A DNA stretch of 64,000 bases from Geomesophilobacter sediminis (GCF_016458275.1 NZ_JAEMHM010000016.1:62001-126000); one strand, 5' to 3'; numbered from the stretch's first letter, positions 8,475 through 17,763 are shown. The notes: a model not told the origin generated them from the letters alone. Numbers and translations are program-made.

Positions 8475-10028
8475 ATGAAGGCGATCCGTTTGGTGATAAA
8501 TAGCATGCTTGCCGCAGCGCTTGGTTTGGCGGGATGCACCGTTGGCCCCGACTTTCGGGCGCCCGAGCCTCCCGCTCCCAGCGCGCGTACCGCGACTGTC
8601 CCGCCGGCGGAGAAGATCCCGGCCCAGGACGCAGCGGGTGGGGAACAGCGCTTCGTGGTCGGGGGAGAGATCCCGGCGCAATGGTGGCGGCTTTTTCAAA
8701 GCGAAAAGCTCGACGGGCTGATCCGGCAGGCGCTCAAGCAGAGCCCCACCATCGAGGCCGCCGCGGCGACCTTGCGTCAGGCCCAGGAAAACCTGACCTC
8801 GCGCCGGGGAGCGCTCAAATCGCCCAAGGTGGACGCAAACCTCGGCGTGAACCGGGAACACGTTTCGGGTGCGGCCTTCGGCGCCCCCGGCTCCTTCGAC
8901 CTCACCCTGTACCAGGCGTCGGTCAACGTCTCCTACGATCTGGACCTCTTCGGCGGCGGTCGGCGGGAGTTGGAGGGACTTGCCGCGCAGATAGGGTACC
9001 AGCGCTTCCAGTTGGAGGGGGCGCACCTGGCGCTCTCCGCGAACATCGTGACGGCGGCGGTAAGCGAGGCATCGGCGCGGGCCCGGATCGCCGCGACCAA
9101 GGAGCTGATCGCGCTCCAGGAGCGGCTGCTCGCGCTCGTTGAGGAGCAGCAGCAGTTCGGGGCGGCAAGCCTGCCGGATGTACTCGCCCAGCGGTCCCAG
9201 CTTGCCCAGCTGCGTGCCAACCTCCCCCCCCTGGAAAAGGAGCTCGAACAGACCCGGCACCGGCTTGCGGTCCTGAGCGGCAGGTTTCCCGGCGATCCCG
9301 CGCTGCCGGCCTTTACTCTGGAGGAGCTGCGGCTCCCCCGGGACCTTCCGGTGAGCCTCCCTTCGGCGCTGGTCCGTCAGCGTCCCGACATCCGGGGGGC
9401 GGAGGAACTCTTCCATGCCGCGAGTGCGGACATCGGCGTGGCGACGGCAAATCTCTATCCCCAGATCAGCCTCACCGGGACCCTGGGGACCGAGGCGCTG
9501 AACGGTTCCGGACTTTTCAATGCCAACAACCTGGTCTGGGGATTGGGGGGGAGCCTGGTTGCCCCGATCTTCCACGGCGGCGAACTCAAGGCGAAGAAGC
9601 GCGCCGCAGTGGCCGCGTTCGAGGCGGCCGGGGCCCGGTACCGGGAGACGGTGCTGGAGGCGTTTCAAAACGTGGCCGACGTGCTGCAGGCGCTGGACCG
9701 GGACGCGGCAACCCTGGTGGCGCTGGGCGACGCGGAGACCGTGGCGCGGCAGAGTTTCGAGGTGAGCCGGGACCAGTACGGTTTCGGGGTGGTAAGTTAT
9801 CTGACCCTGCTCAACGCGGAGCGGCAGTACCAGGAGGCACGGCTCGCGGTGGTTCCGGCGCGGGCGGCAGGTTATGCCGACACGGCGGCGCTCTTCCAGG
9901 CCGTCGGGGGCGGGTGGTGGAACCGGCCACCGGAAGAAAAGGTGACGCAACAGGGAGCAGGGGCGGCAAACAAGGATGCGGGCTCCTCGCGCAACGGGGG
10001 AACCCAACCAACCCCATCCTCCCCCTGA
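8475..10028 (+). CDS. RND efflux outer-membrane lipoprotein (NodT/OprM family)
   Basis: TolC-like outer-membrane channel of a tripartite RND pump, 517 residues. The signal peptide ends in the lipobox LAGC with Cys21 as the lipidated residue, followed by the family signature TVGPDFRAPE. The two long repeat regions (outer membrane efflux domains, about 75-265 and 290-475) contain LRQAQENL.. and RYRETVLEAFQNVADVLQAL with their typical heptads. The ATG at 8475 follows GAGGGGAAAAGG. First gene of a three-gene operon with adaptor and pump. The last eight codons run into a dispersed palindromic repeat (10011-10060), so the extreme C terminus TPSSP is repeat-encoded. Substrate unknown. Confidence 0.95.
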   Translation: MKAIRLVINSMLAAALGLAGCTVGPDFRAPEPPAPSARTATVPPAEKIPAQDAAGGEQRFVVGGEIPAQWWRLFQSEKLDGLIRQALKQSPTIEAAAATLRQAQENLTSRRGALKSPKVDANLGVNREHVSGAAFGAPGSFDLTLYQASVNVSYDLDLFGGGRRELEGLAAQIGYQRFQLEGAHLALSANIVTAAVSEASARARIAATKELIALQERLLALVEEQQQFGAASLPDVLAQRSQLAQLRANLPPLEKELEQTRHRLAVLSGRFPGDPALPAFTLEELRLPRDLPVSLPSALVRQRPDIRGAEELFHAASADIGVATANLYPQISLTGTLGTEALNGSGLFNANNLVWGLGGSLVAPIFHGGELKAKKRAAVAAFEAAGARYRETVLEAFQNVADVLQALDRDAATLVALGDAETVARQSFEVSRDQYGFGVVSYLTLLNAERQYQEARLAVVPARAAGYADTAALFQAVGGGWWNRPPEEKVTQQGAGAANKDAGSSRNGGTQPTPSSP

Positions 10029-10060
10029 CCTCCCCTTGAAGGGGAGGGGGCGCTGGGACC
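10011..10060 (+). repeat. Dispersed palindromic repeat, family B (copy 1)
   Basis: CCCCATCCTCCCCCTGAC followed by CTCCCCTTGAAGGGGAGG, an 8-bp stem around TTGA, then GCGC. Same element as at 19321, 20437, 33917 and 51715. It overlaps the end of the upstream reading frame. Confidence 0.75.
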
Positions 10061-10112
10061 GGCTCCCCTGCTCCAGTTCCACCTTCGGCATCAATCAAGG
10101 AGTGCGGACGAT

Positions 10113-11246
10113 ATGAAATCGGGTACCAAGAAGGCCGTTCTGCTGGCGGGGGTGGGGGTGCTGGTCGTCATCGGCATCCTCGCGCTGCTGAAGTTCATGC
10201 AGATCAGGGCGATGATCGACAAGGCGAAGCATACGGTCCCTCCGCCGGAAACGGTGACCACGGCCCAGGTCGCACGGGAATCGTGGGAGAACACGCTGAC
10301 GGCGGTCGGTACGCTCACCGCCGTACAGGGGGTGACGGTTGCCGCCGAACTAGCCGGCAAGGTTGCCGACATATCATTTGAATCCGGGAAGCTGGTCCGG
10401 AAGGGGGAGCCGTTGTTGCGCCAGGACATCAGTTCCGAAGCGGCCCAACTCCCCGGCGCCGAAGCCCAGGAATCGCTCACCCGGCTCATCCTCGAGCGCG
10501 ATGCCAAGATGCTGCCGAGAAAGATCATCTCCCAAAACGACTACGACACCGCGGTCGCCAACCACCGCCAGGCGATCTCGCAGGCGAACAACATCCGCGC
10601 CACCATCGGCAAGAAGACCATCCGCGCCCCCTTCACCGGGCGCGCCGGCATCCGGCAGGTCAACCTCGGGCAGATGCTGCGCGAGGGGGACCCGATCGTC
10701 ACCCTCCAGACCCTCAATCCGATCTATGCGGACTTTGCCATACCGCAGCAGGAAATCGGCCGGCTTAACCAGGGGCTGCCGGTCCGGGTCACCTGCGACT
10801 CCCTTCCCGGCGTCGTCGTCACCGGACGGGTCTCGGCCATCAACCCCATCGTCGACACCGACACCCGCAACGTCAGGCTCCGGGCGACCCTGACCAATGC
10901 CAGCGAACGGCTGCGCCCCGGACTATTCGTGAACGTGGCGGTGGGGCTGCCGGTACGCCAGCAGGTGCTGATCATCCCGACCACCTCGGTGCTCTATAAT
11001 CCGTACGGCGATTCGGTGTTCATCGTGGCCGCGGATCCCAAACACAAGGGTGGCTTCGTCCTGCGCCAGCAGTTCGTGCGGCTCGGGGAAAAACGGGGGG
11101 ATTTCGTCGCGGTGTTGAGCGGGGTGAACCAGGGGGATGTGGTCGTCAGCACCGGGGTGTTCAAGTTGCGTAACGGTCAGTCGGTGGTGGTCAACAACAA
11201 GCTGTCACCGTCGTTCCAGACGGCACCCAAGCCGGAGGATTCTTAA
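10113..11246 (+). CDS. RND efflux periplasmic adaptor (membrane fusion protein)
   Basis: HlyD/AcrA-family adaptor of 377 residues that bridges the inner-membrane pump and the outer-membrane channel. One N-terminal membrane anchor (about residues 6-29) is followed by a barrel-sandwich half-motif (LTAVQGVTVAAELAGKVADISFESGKLVRKGE), a short alpha hairpin, the second lipoyl half (KKTIRAPFTGRAGIRQVNLGQMLREGD) and a beta-barrel/membrane-proximal domain. The helical hairpin is short compared with AcrA. AAGGAG precedes the ATG. It is the second gene of the efflux operon, 84 bases after the channel gene, with a family B repeat in the gap. Confidence 0.95.
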   Translation: MKSGTKKAVLLAGVGVLVVIGILALLKFMQIRAMIDKAKHTVPPPETVTTAQVARESWENTLTAVGTLTAVQGVTVAAELAGKVADISFESGKLVRKGEPLLRQDISSEAAQLPGAEAQESLTRLILERDAKMLPRKIISQNDYDTAVANHRQAISQANNIRATIGKKTIRAPFTGRAGIRQVNLGQMLREGDPIVTLQTLNPIYADFAIPQQEIGRLNQGLPVRVTCDSLPGVVVTGRVSAINPIVDTDTRNVRLRATLTNASERLRPGLFVNVAVGLPVRQQVLIIPTTSVLYNPYGDSVFIVAADPKHKGGFVLRQQFVRLGEKRGDFVAVLSGVNQGDVVVSTGVFKLRNGQSVVVNNKLSPSFQTAPKPEDS

Positions 11247-11301
11247 AGGCGGGGAGTGGGGACTCGGGGCTGGGGGAAAGCTGGAGCTTTGAACATCATT
11301 G

Positions 11302-11327
11302 CGTTCCCAAGGTGGACCTTGGGAACG
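11302..11327. repeat. Perfect hairpin in the efflux operon
   Basis: An 11-bp perfect stem CGTTCCCAAGG (11302-11312), TGGA loop, CCTTGGGAACG (11317-11327), with no T tract. It lies between the adaptor and pump genes and may act as an mRNA stability or processing element. The flanking run of C and G tracts (11370-11402) forms a second imperfect hairpin. Confidence 0.6.
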
Positions 11328-11419
11328 AGGTTCGGGTGGAAATACGGGGGGCCCCTAAAGGCAAATCCCCCCCACCCCCTCTTTTTCAATCAAAGGGGGG
11401 AGGATAAGGGCTTATCGGT

Positions 11420-14400
11420 ATGAAGATCACCGACCTTTTCATACGCCGTCCGGTGCTCGCGATCGTGGTCAACCTGATCATCGTGATCGCGGGACTGCAG
11501 GCGATCCGGACTCTCAACGTCCGCCAGTACCCGAAAAGCGAGAACGCCTCGGTGACGGTGACCACGGTCTACGTCGGGGCGAGCGCGGAACTGGTGCGCG
11601 GCTTCATCACCTCTCCCTTGGAGCGGGCCATCGCCGCTGCGGACGGCATCGAATACATGCAGTCCCAGAGCACGCTCGGGCTCTCCACCATCACCATCCG
11701 GCTCAAGCTCAACTACGACTCGACCAAGGCCCTCGCCGAGATCAGCTCGAAAGTGGACCAGGTGCGCCGGGACCTCCCGCCGGAGGCGGAAGTCCCGGTA
11801 ATCAACATCGAGTCGGCCGACAGCCAGTTCGCCTCGGCATACCTGAGTTTCTCCTCCGATCTTTTGCAGCAAAACGAGATCACCGACTACCTGGTGCGGG
11901 TGGTACAGCCCCGGCTCTCGGCGATCCCGGGGGTGCAGCGCGCCGACATCCTGGGGGCCCGCACCTTCGCCATGCGGATCTGGCTCAAGCCGGACCGGAT
12001 GGCGGCGCTCAACATCACCCCTGCGCAGGTGCGTCAGGCGCTCGCCGCCAACAACTTCCTCACGGCGCTGGGGCGGAGCAAAGGGAGCTTTATCCAGGTA
12101 AACCTCACCGCTGATACCAACCTGAGCACGGTGCCGGAGTTCAAGCAGCTGATCGTGCGCCAGTCCGGGGGGACGGTGGTGCGTCTTTCGGACATCGCCG
12201 ACGTGGTGCTGGGGGCGGAGGATTACGATTCGGAGGTGCATTTTTCCGGGCAGACCGCGGTCTTCATGGGAATTTGGGCCCTCCCCAACGCCAACTCCCT
12301 CGACGTCATCAAAAGGGTCCGCGTCGAGATGGAGGGGATCGAGCGGGAGCTCCCCACCGGGCTGAAGGCGAACATCGCCTACGACGCCACCAACTACATC
12401 TCCAGCGCCATCACCGAAGTGCTCAAGACCCTGCGCGACACCCTGCTAATCGTCATGGTGGTGATCTTCCTGTTCTTAGGCTCCTTCCGGTCGGTGCTGA
12501 TTCCGATCGTCGCGATCCCGGTGTCGCTGATCGGCGGGGTCTTCCTGATGCAGGCCTTCGGCTTCACGGTCAACCTCCTCACCCTGCTCGCCATCGTCCT
12601 CTCGGTGGGCCTCGTGGTCGACGATGCGATCGTCGTGGTCGAAAACGTCGAGCGGCACCTGGAGCAGGGGGAAACACCGCTGGAGGCGGCCCTGGCCGGA
12701 GCCCGGGAGCTGGTGGGGCCGATCATCGCGATGACCATCACCCTGGCCGCGGTCTACCTGCCGATCGCACTGCAGGGGGGGCTCACCGGGTCCCTTTTCC
12801 GGGAGTTCGCCCTGACCCTGGCGGGGGCGGTCACCATTTCCGGGGTGGTGGCACTGACGCTCTCTCCGGTGATGTCGGCGCGCCTGCTCAAGCCGGGAGG
12901 CGACCAGCGCGGCTTTGCCGGGAAGATCGCGCGCGACTTCCACCGCCTGCGGGAGTGGTACGGCAGACGGCTCGACACGATCCTCCGGGTGCGGCCGGCG
13001 GTCTACCTCGTCTGGCTGGTGGTAGTCCTCCTCACGGTGCCGATGTTCACCATGTCCGCCAAGGAGCTCGCCCCGATGGAGGACCAGGGGGTCATCTTCG
13101 GGATCGTCGACGCCTCGGCCAACTCGACCCTGGACCAAAACCACATCTTCGCCAGTGCGGTGAACCGCGCGTTCATGAGCATCCCGGAGACCGAGTTCAC
13201 CTTCCAGATCACCTTCCCCAACTCTGGATTTTCCGGGATGGTGGCCAAGCCCTGGACCGAGCGCAAAAGGAACATCTTCCAGATCATGCCCGAGGTGCAG
13301 CAAAAGCTGATGGGGATTCCCGGGATCCAGATCTTCCCGGTGACGCCGCCGGCGCTGCCGGGGGGGGGCGACTTCCCGGTGGAGTTCATTCTCGCCTCGA
13401 CGGCGGACACCGACCAGATCCTGGAGTTCGCCCAGAAGCTGAAGCTCAAAGCGATGCAAAGCGGCATGTTCGCGTTTCCCCCGATCATCGACGTGAAGAT
13501 CGACCAGCCGGAGACCCGTTTCATCATCGACAAGGACAAGGTGGGGTCGCTGGGACTCAACCTGAGTGAGGTGGGGGGCGACCTGGGCGGGATGGTGGGG
13601 GGCGATTACGTGAACCGCTTCGACATCTCGGGGCGCAGCTACAAGGTGATCCCGCAGGTGAAGAGAGCCGGGAGGCTCAACCCGGAGCAGTTGGAGGGGA
13701 TCTACGTTACCGGCCCCAACGGGCAGCTGATCCGCCTCAGTACGATCGCGAAAATCAGAGAGTCGGTGGTGCCGCGCTCGCTGAACCGGTTCCAGCAGCT
13801 GAACGCGGTGAAGATCAGCGGCGTCGCGATGCGCCCGTTGGACGAGGCGCTCCGTTACCTCGAAGGGGAGGCGGCCAAGATGCTCCCCAAGGGGTACGTC
13901 CTGGACTACACCGGCGAGTCGCGCCAGCTGCGCACCGAGGGGAACAAGTTCCTCCCCGCCTTCGCCCTCGCGGTGGTCCTGATCTTCCTGGTTCTGGCCG
14001 CCCAGTTCAACAGCTTCCGCGATCCCTTCGTCATCCTGGCCGGTTCGGTGCCGCTCGCCATGTTCGGCGCGCTCATCTTCACCTTCCTGAAGATGCCCGA
14101 CCCGAATACCCCCTTTTTCACCCACGGCTGGACCACCACGCTCAACATCTACTCCCAGGTGGGGCTGGTAACCCTGGTCGGGCTGGTCTCGAAAAACGGC
14201 ATCCTGATCGTGGAGTTCGCCAACAAGCTGCAACTGCAGGGGCGCGCCAAGCTGGAGGCGGTACGCGAGGCGGCGATGACCCGGCTGCGCCCGATCCTGA
14301 TGACGACCGCCGCAACCATCGCGGGGCATTTTCCCCTCACCCTGGTCACCGGCCCGGGCGCGGCAGCCCGGAATTCCATCGGCCTGGTCCTGGTGGGGGG

Positions 14401-14542
14401 GATGTTCGTCGGCACCCTTTTCACGCTTTTTGCCGTGCCTTCCATTTACATGCTGATCGCGCGCGACCACAGCAAGGACCGGGAGCGGATGGGGGGCGAA
14501 GGGGGCACGGTGCCGGAGGGAGAGACGGCGGAGCCGTCGTAG
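11420..14542 (+). CDS. RND multidrug efflux pump, inner-membrane transporter (HAE1 family)
   Basis: AcrB/MexB-type proton-driven pump of 1040 residues. It has the expected twelve transmembrane helices: TM1 at the N terminus (LAIVVNLIIVIAGLQAI), the TM2-6 block around residues 335-480, the second block near 860-1020, and two large periplasmic loops. TM4 carries the proton-relay pair in GLVVDDAIVVVENVER. The second half contains the equivalent GLVSKNGILIVEFANKL. The protein ends soon after TM12 with a Gly/Glu-rich tail. The start at 11420 has only a weak AAGGG upstream. Third gene of the operon; drug or metabolite specificity cannot be read from the sequence. Confidence 0.96.
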   Translation: MKITDLFIRRPVLAIVVNLIIVIAGLQAIRTLNVRQYPKSENASVTVTTVYVGASAELVRGFITSPLERAIAAADGIEYMQSQSTLGLSTITIRLKLNYDSTKALAEISSKVDQVRRDLPPEAEVPVINIESADSQFASAYLSFSSDLLQQNEITDYLVRVVQPRLSAIPGVQRADILGARTFAMRIWLKPDRMAALNITPAQVRQALAANNFLTALGRSKGSFIQVNLTADTNLSTVPEFKQLIVRQSGGTVVRLSDIADVVLGAEDYDSEVHFSGQTAVFMGIWALPNANSLDVIKRVRVEMEGIERELPTGLKANIAYDATNYISSAITEVLKTLRDTLLIVMVVIFLFLGSFRSVLIPIVAIPVSLIGGVFLMQAFGFTVNLLTLLAIVLSVGLVVDDAIVVVENVERHLEQGETPLEAALAGARELVGPIIAMTITLAAVYLPIALQGGLTGSLFREFALTLAGAVTISGVVALTLSPVMSARLLKPGGDQRGFAGKIARDFHRLREWYGRRLDTILRVRPAVYLVWLVVVLLTVPMFTMSAKELAPMEDQGVIFGIVDASANSTLDQNHIFASAVNRAFMSIPETEFTFQITFPNSGFSGMVAKPWTERKRNIFQIMPEVQQKLMGIPGIQIFPVTPPALPGGGDFPVEFILASTADTDQILEFAQKLKLKAMQSGMFAFPPIIDVKIDQPETRFIIDKDKVGSLGLNLSEVGGDLGGMVGGDYVNRFDISGRSYKVIPQVKRAGRLNPEQLEGIYVTGPNGQLIRLSTIAKIRESVVPRSLNRFQQLNAVKISGVAMRPLDEALRYLEGEAAKMLPKGYVLDYTGESRQLRTEGNKFLPAFALAVVLIFLVLAAQFNSFRDPFVILAGSVPLAMFGALIFTFLKMPDPNTPFFTHGWTTTLNIYSQVGLVTLVGLVSKNGILIVEFANKLQLQGRAKLEAVREAAMTRLRPILMTTAATIAGHFPLTLVTGPGAAARNSIGLVLVGGMFVGTLFTLFAVPSIYMLIARDHSKDRERMGGEGGTVPEGETAEPS

Positions 14543-14619
14543 GGGGACGGGGCGGGAGGGAAGGTCGCTCCCCCAGGGTAATCAAGCTGGGTCGGGAGTT
14601 GGGGGAAAGACGATCAATC

Positions 14620-14644
14620 GCGCCCGGAAGGGCGCTCCCACAGG
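14620..14644 (-). repeat. Dispersed palindromic repeat, family A (copy 2, half element)
   Basis: TCGCGCCCGGAAGGGCGCTCCCACAGG, the inverse orientation of the GTGGGAGCGCC unit. Confidence 0.7.
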
Positions 14645-14653
14645 AGGAACAGG

Positions 14654-14688
14654 AAGGGGATCGGCGGAATTTGCCGATCCCCTTATTT
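14654..14688. terminator. Bidirectional terminator between the efflux operon and chemoreceptor 2
   Basis: A 12-bp stem AAGGGGATCGGC (14654-14665) with GCCGATCCCCTT (14673-14684), with T-rich sequence to its right. Confidence 0.82.
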
Positions 14689-14726
14689 GTTTTACGCCCA
14701 ACTATTCAAGCAGGGGTAAGGCTCTC

Positions 14727-16352
14727 TCAGATCCGGAAGCGCTGCACCAGGGTGTGAAGCCGTTCCGCGTTGCTGCTCAAAAGGGCGGCGGCTTGTGCCG
14801 ACTCATGGGCGTTTTGGGCGGCGGTGCTGACCACGTCGTTTATCTGCTGGATGTTGAGGGATATCTCGGTGGTGGTGGCGGTCTGCTCCTCGGCTGCGGT
14901 GGCAATCTGGCTGACCTGGAGGTTCAAGGAGTCGATCTGCTGCAGTATGGTCTGCAGGGCCTCGCCGGAGCGGGCCGCCTCGGTGGTGCCGGAAGAGACC
15001 TGGTCCACGCCGGCCTCCATTACCGCTACCGCACCATTGGTTTCCGCCTGAATCATGGCGATCATCTGGGTTATTTCGCGGGTCGCCCGGGAGGTACGTT
15101 CCGCCAGGGCGCGAACCTCGTCGGCGACGACGGCAAAGCCGCGACCCTGTTCGCCGGCCCGCGCGGCCTCGATGGCGGCATTGAGCGCCAGCAGGTTGGT
15201 CTGATCCGCGATCTCCTCGATGGTCGAGCTGATCTCCCCGATCTGCTTGGAGCGGGAGCCGAGGCTCTCCACGGTCTTGGCGGATTCCTGCACCTTGGTG
15301 GCGATGTTGGTCATGGAGACGATGGTGGTGTCGACGATGACCGCCCCGCTCTGCGCGGAGGTGGTGGCAAGGTGGGCTTCCTGCGCGGCCTGCTGGCAGT
15401 TTTCGGCAATCCCCTGGCTGGTCGCGGTCATCTCCTCGCCGGCGGTGGCGACGGTCTGTGCCTGGCTGGCAATCTTTTCGGTGGCCGTGGCGATCACGTC
15501 CGAACTCTCACGCAACTGCAGCGCTGCCGAGGAGACCTCGTCGGCCGACCGGAGGAGTTGGGCCATCATATCCTGCATGTTTCTGCGTACCTTTTCGGCG
15601 CTTGCCGCGATCATTCCCAGTTCGTCGGAACCCTTCTGGGTAAAGGCGGTGGCAAGGTCTAAGTTGGCCAGATTGCCGAGATCGAGTTCCAGTTGTGCGA
15701 TCGGGAGCAGGACCTCTTTTCTGATGAATACGAGGGTGATGATCGTGCCGAAGGCGCAAGCCACCGCCATGGCGCCTACGCTCCAGACGATACCCTGGCG
15801 GCTTCGTGCCTCCGCTTGGTGCGAGCTTTCCGCGGCAAGGGTCTTCAACCGCTGGGCCGCCTGCGACAGAAGCTCGCTCGGAGCCCGGTCCATCCCCTTC
15901 ACCGCTGCATCCCCGGCGCTGCTTGCAAAGCCGGAATCCTTGAAGGCGTTGAGGCCCTTCCGGTAATCCCATCCCATCTTTTGATGCGCCGCCAGGAAGT
16001 GTTCGACCAACGCCCTCGATTCGGCATCGTCGACCGTTTTCAGCAGCTCGGTCATCCCGTTGCGTACCAGGGATTCCTGCTTCTCGAACTGACCCCAGTA
16101 CTTGTCGAGGTCGGCCGGGTTGCTGCCGCGCAGAAGGGTGTCCTTCCATTCCTGGACCTGTTTTTTGAAGTCGGCCTGGACCGAGAGCACCTGCACCGCA
16201 TTTCGGTACTGGCGGTCGACGTCGTCGCGAAAGGTGCGGACGCTGTTCCACATCATGAGGAACCCAAGGCCGGCTGCGGCAATGAGCATGGCTGCGCCAA
16301 AGGTAGTTGTTGCAAAAAGCTTGTTGCGGACACTGTTTCTAATCCAGTCCAT
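14727..16352 (-). CDS. Methyl-accepting chemotaxis protein
   Basis: Second full-length chemoreceptor, 541 residues. TM1 is at about 12-34. A periplasmic helical ligand domain of about 170 residues follows ([20 protein letters not shown]), TM2 is near 205-225 with [20 protein letters not shown] as a HAMP-like start, and the long cytoplasmic hairpin has the tip [21 protein letters not shown]. The C terminus is QRFRI with no CheR pentapeptide. The ATG at 16352 follows GAGAGG by eight bases; the frame stays open 54 codons further but without a ribosome site. Unlike the receptor at 6383 it shows no FliA promoter; a long palindrome lies 80-110 bases upstream instead. Confidence 0.95.
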   Translation of the reverse strand: MDWIRNSVRNKLFATTTFGAAMLIAAAGLGFLMMWNSVRTFRDDVDRQYRNAVQVLSVQADFKKQVQEWKDTLLRGSNPADLDKYWGQFEKQESLVRNGMTELLKTVDDAESRALVEHFLAAHQKMGWDYRKGLNAFKDSGFASSAGDAAVKGMDRAPSELLSQAAQRLKTLAAESSHQAEARSRQGIVWSVGAMAVACAFGTIITLVFIRKEVLLPIAQLELDLGNLANLDLATAFTQKGSDELGMIAASAEKVRRNMQDMMAQLLRSADEVSSAALQLRESSDVIATATEKIASQAQTVATAGEEMTATSQGIAENCQQAAQEAHLATTSAQSGAVIVDTTIVSMTNIATKVQESAKTVESLGSRSKQIGEISSTIEEIADQTNLLALNAAIEAARAGEQGRGFAVVADEVRALAERTSRATREITQMIAMIQAETNGAVAVMEAGVDQVSSGTTEAARSGEALQTILQQIDSLNLQVSQIATAAEEQTATTTEISLNIQQINDVVSTAAQNAHESAQAAALLSSNAERLHTLVQRFRI

Positions 16353-16433
16353 GTACTTACCTCTCTGGGTGATGGGGGGGTGATGTCTTGTTGCCGGTAA
16401 CACAATGAGGGGGTTCAGCAGGGTAAAGAGAGT

Positions 16434-16460
16434 GTAACAAAATACTGACAGTATTGTTAC
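16434..16460. promoter_or_regulatory. Palindromic operator-like site upstream of chemoreceptor 2
   Basis: Outer arms GTAACA (16434) and TGTTAC (ending 16460) enclose AATACTG (16441-16447) and ACAGTATT (16448-16455). The dyad is near perfect over 27 bases, centred 95 bases before the start codon. No T tract, so a protein-binding site is more likely than a terminator. Confidence 0.55.
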
Positions 16461-16789
16461 CTTCGCTGCTGACTGTTCCTTGCTTTTCTGTTTGAGAACT
16501 CGCGCCAGGATCACCTGCTGTGCCAGTGCACCTGTTCACGACGCCGACCCGGATGCGCAAACCGTGAACACGTCGGGGGGGAGCCTTCTGGGGAAAGTGT
16601 TGAAAATGCAGGTGTTATTGCTGGCATGAACCGTGCTGTTGGGGATCGTGGCTGCTATTTGGCGAGGTATTGAAAAGTACTTCAGTCCGACGCTTCTCGA
16701 ACCGATACACATCAGCACCGGGCGCCGCTGCCGGCGGGGACGGTAACAGGAAGGGCTGTGGCACAGGCACGGCAGAAAGGGGATGGGTA
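16461..16789. other. Intergenic region, no gene seen
   Basis: No supported reading frame or strong hairpin. It provides the upstream regions of the divergent chemoreceptor (minus) and the small membrane-protein gene (plus). Confidence 0.35.
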
Positions 16790-16909
16790 ATGAAGGACAC
16801 GCTTTCGGTGACGGTTTTCATCCTTATCGTGGTGATGTACTGCGTAGTGCATGCGGTGGCCAACCTGGTCAACAAGGTGGTTCCGATCGAAGAGGGCGAG
16901 CAGCCTTGA
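16790..16909 (+). CDS. Small single-span membrane protein (39 aa)
   Basis: A 39-residue product with one hydrophobic helix (SVTVFILIVVMYCVVHAVANLV written in parts: SVTVFILIVV then MYCVVHAVANLV, residues 6-27) and a short acidic tail ending EEGEQP. The ATG at 16790 has GAAAGGGGATGGG upstream. The frame extends 40 codons further left but that part is low-complexity and lacks a ribosome site. Small membrane proteins of this type often act as accessory subunits; nothing in the context identifies a partner. Moderate confidence because of its length. Confidence 0.5.
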   Translation: MKDTLSVTVFILIVVMYCVVHAVANLVNKVVPIEEGEQP

Positions 16910-17214
16910 AGCCTTTTATAGCACGGGACGTATTCTGAGGAATATACCGGGAAAACCCTACCCTGTTACCGAAAAACAGTAGGGATAGCACACTGTTATC
17001 CCTGTGCCTGCCGCTGGTTCACCGGTGGGGGATGGCTGCCTAGCTGTGCATAGCGAATAACGAGGAAAGGGGACCGGCAGGTTAATCTGCTGGTCCCCTT
17101 TTGCATTGGCTGCGGATTTGGAAGAGATTCTTCCGATGACCTTTCGGGGGGGGCAAGGGTGACGGGGAGCCGGCACCTTTGGGAGCCCGTCCCCGAATCG
17201 TGCCCACCCTCACG
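16910..17214. other. Intergenic region with a hairpin
   Basis: No gene. AGGGATA (16981-16987) pairs with TATCCCT (16997-17003). A terminator at 17066 follows. Confidence 0.4.
17066..17103. terminator. Intrinsic terminator
   Basis: AAAGGGGACCGGCAG (17066-17080), GTTAAT loop, CTGCTGGTCCCCTTTT (17087-17102), with one mismatch. It may end the plus-strand small-protein transcript and, read on the other strand, the reductase operon. Confidence 0.8.
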
Positions 17215-17763
17215 TTAAACGAGGCTCTGTCCGAGCGCTTCGGCGCGCTGCAGTCCGTCCGTTTTCAAGACGTCATCCTTGTCGTGCAGTCCGGGTACGA
17301 TGACGATGCCGCTATCCTTCCAGCCGAGGAACTCGGCGATCAACTGGTACGACGTCACGATGCCGTCGAATTTCCTCACCTCGCTGTCTCCCCCGCTGAC
17401 AACCAGTGCGCACTCCTTGATCTTCAACGGCCGGTTCCCGATGAAAAAGGCATAGAACTTGTCGATGGCCGCTTTCAGCTGGGTTGGGAAAGAGAACCAG
17501 TAAAGGGGTGTTGCCAACACGAGCATGTCGGCCTGTTCGACGAGTGGGGCGAGCGCATTGAAGTCGTCCGCAAAAGAACAGGCGACTCCCTTGCTGAAGC
17601 AGGTCTGGCAGTCGACACATCCCCTGATGTGCTTGTCTGCGGTTGCGTAGCGGACCGTGGTGTGTCCGGCCTTTTGGGCCCCGGCGATGAAGGCATCGGC
17701 CAGTTTGTCGGTGTTGCCACCTTTCCTGGGGCTGCCGGTGAGGACGAGGATGTTTTTAGGCAT
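17215..17763 (-). CDS. Flavodoxin-fold NAD(P)H-dependent reductase, iron-sulfur flavoprotein-like
   Basis: A 182-residue NADPH-dependent FMN reductase-family protein. It has the MPKNILVLTGSPRKGGNT flavin-phosphate loop, and LATPLYWFSFPTQLKAAIDK at about residues 83-102. A cluster RGCVDCQTC...C at about 47-61 has CX2CX2CX6C spacing, as in iron-sulfur flavoproteins and in the paralogue at 1424. GAAGGAG stands before the ATG. It is the last gene of the minus-strand reductase operon, 133 bases after the carboxymuconolactone-decarboxylase-like gene. A role in reducing quinones or aldehyde-derived electrophiles fits the neighbours but is inference. Confidence 0.84.
   Translation of the reverse strand: MPKNILVLTGSPRKGGNTDKLADAFIAGAQKAGHTTVRYATADKHIRGCVDCQTCFSKGVACSFADDFNALAPLVEQADMLVLATPLYWFSFPTQLKAAIDKFYAFFIGNRPLKIKECALVVSGGDSEVRKFDGIVTSYQLIAEFLGWKDSGIVIVPGLHDKDDVLKTDGLQRAEALGQSLV

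Noticed and set aside
12476-14470. 664-codon minus-strand frame inside the RND pump gene
   Set aside because: Composition is a His/Gln/Arg/Gly shadow of the pump, with no domain and no start signal.
16961-17003. Resemblance to an I-SceI homing-endonuclease site (CCCTGTTA and TATCCCT pieces)
   Set aside because: The pieces are split and not contiguous with the 18-bp site; the region is better read as a simple hairpin.
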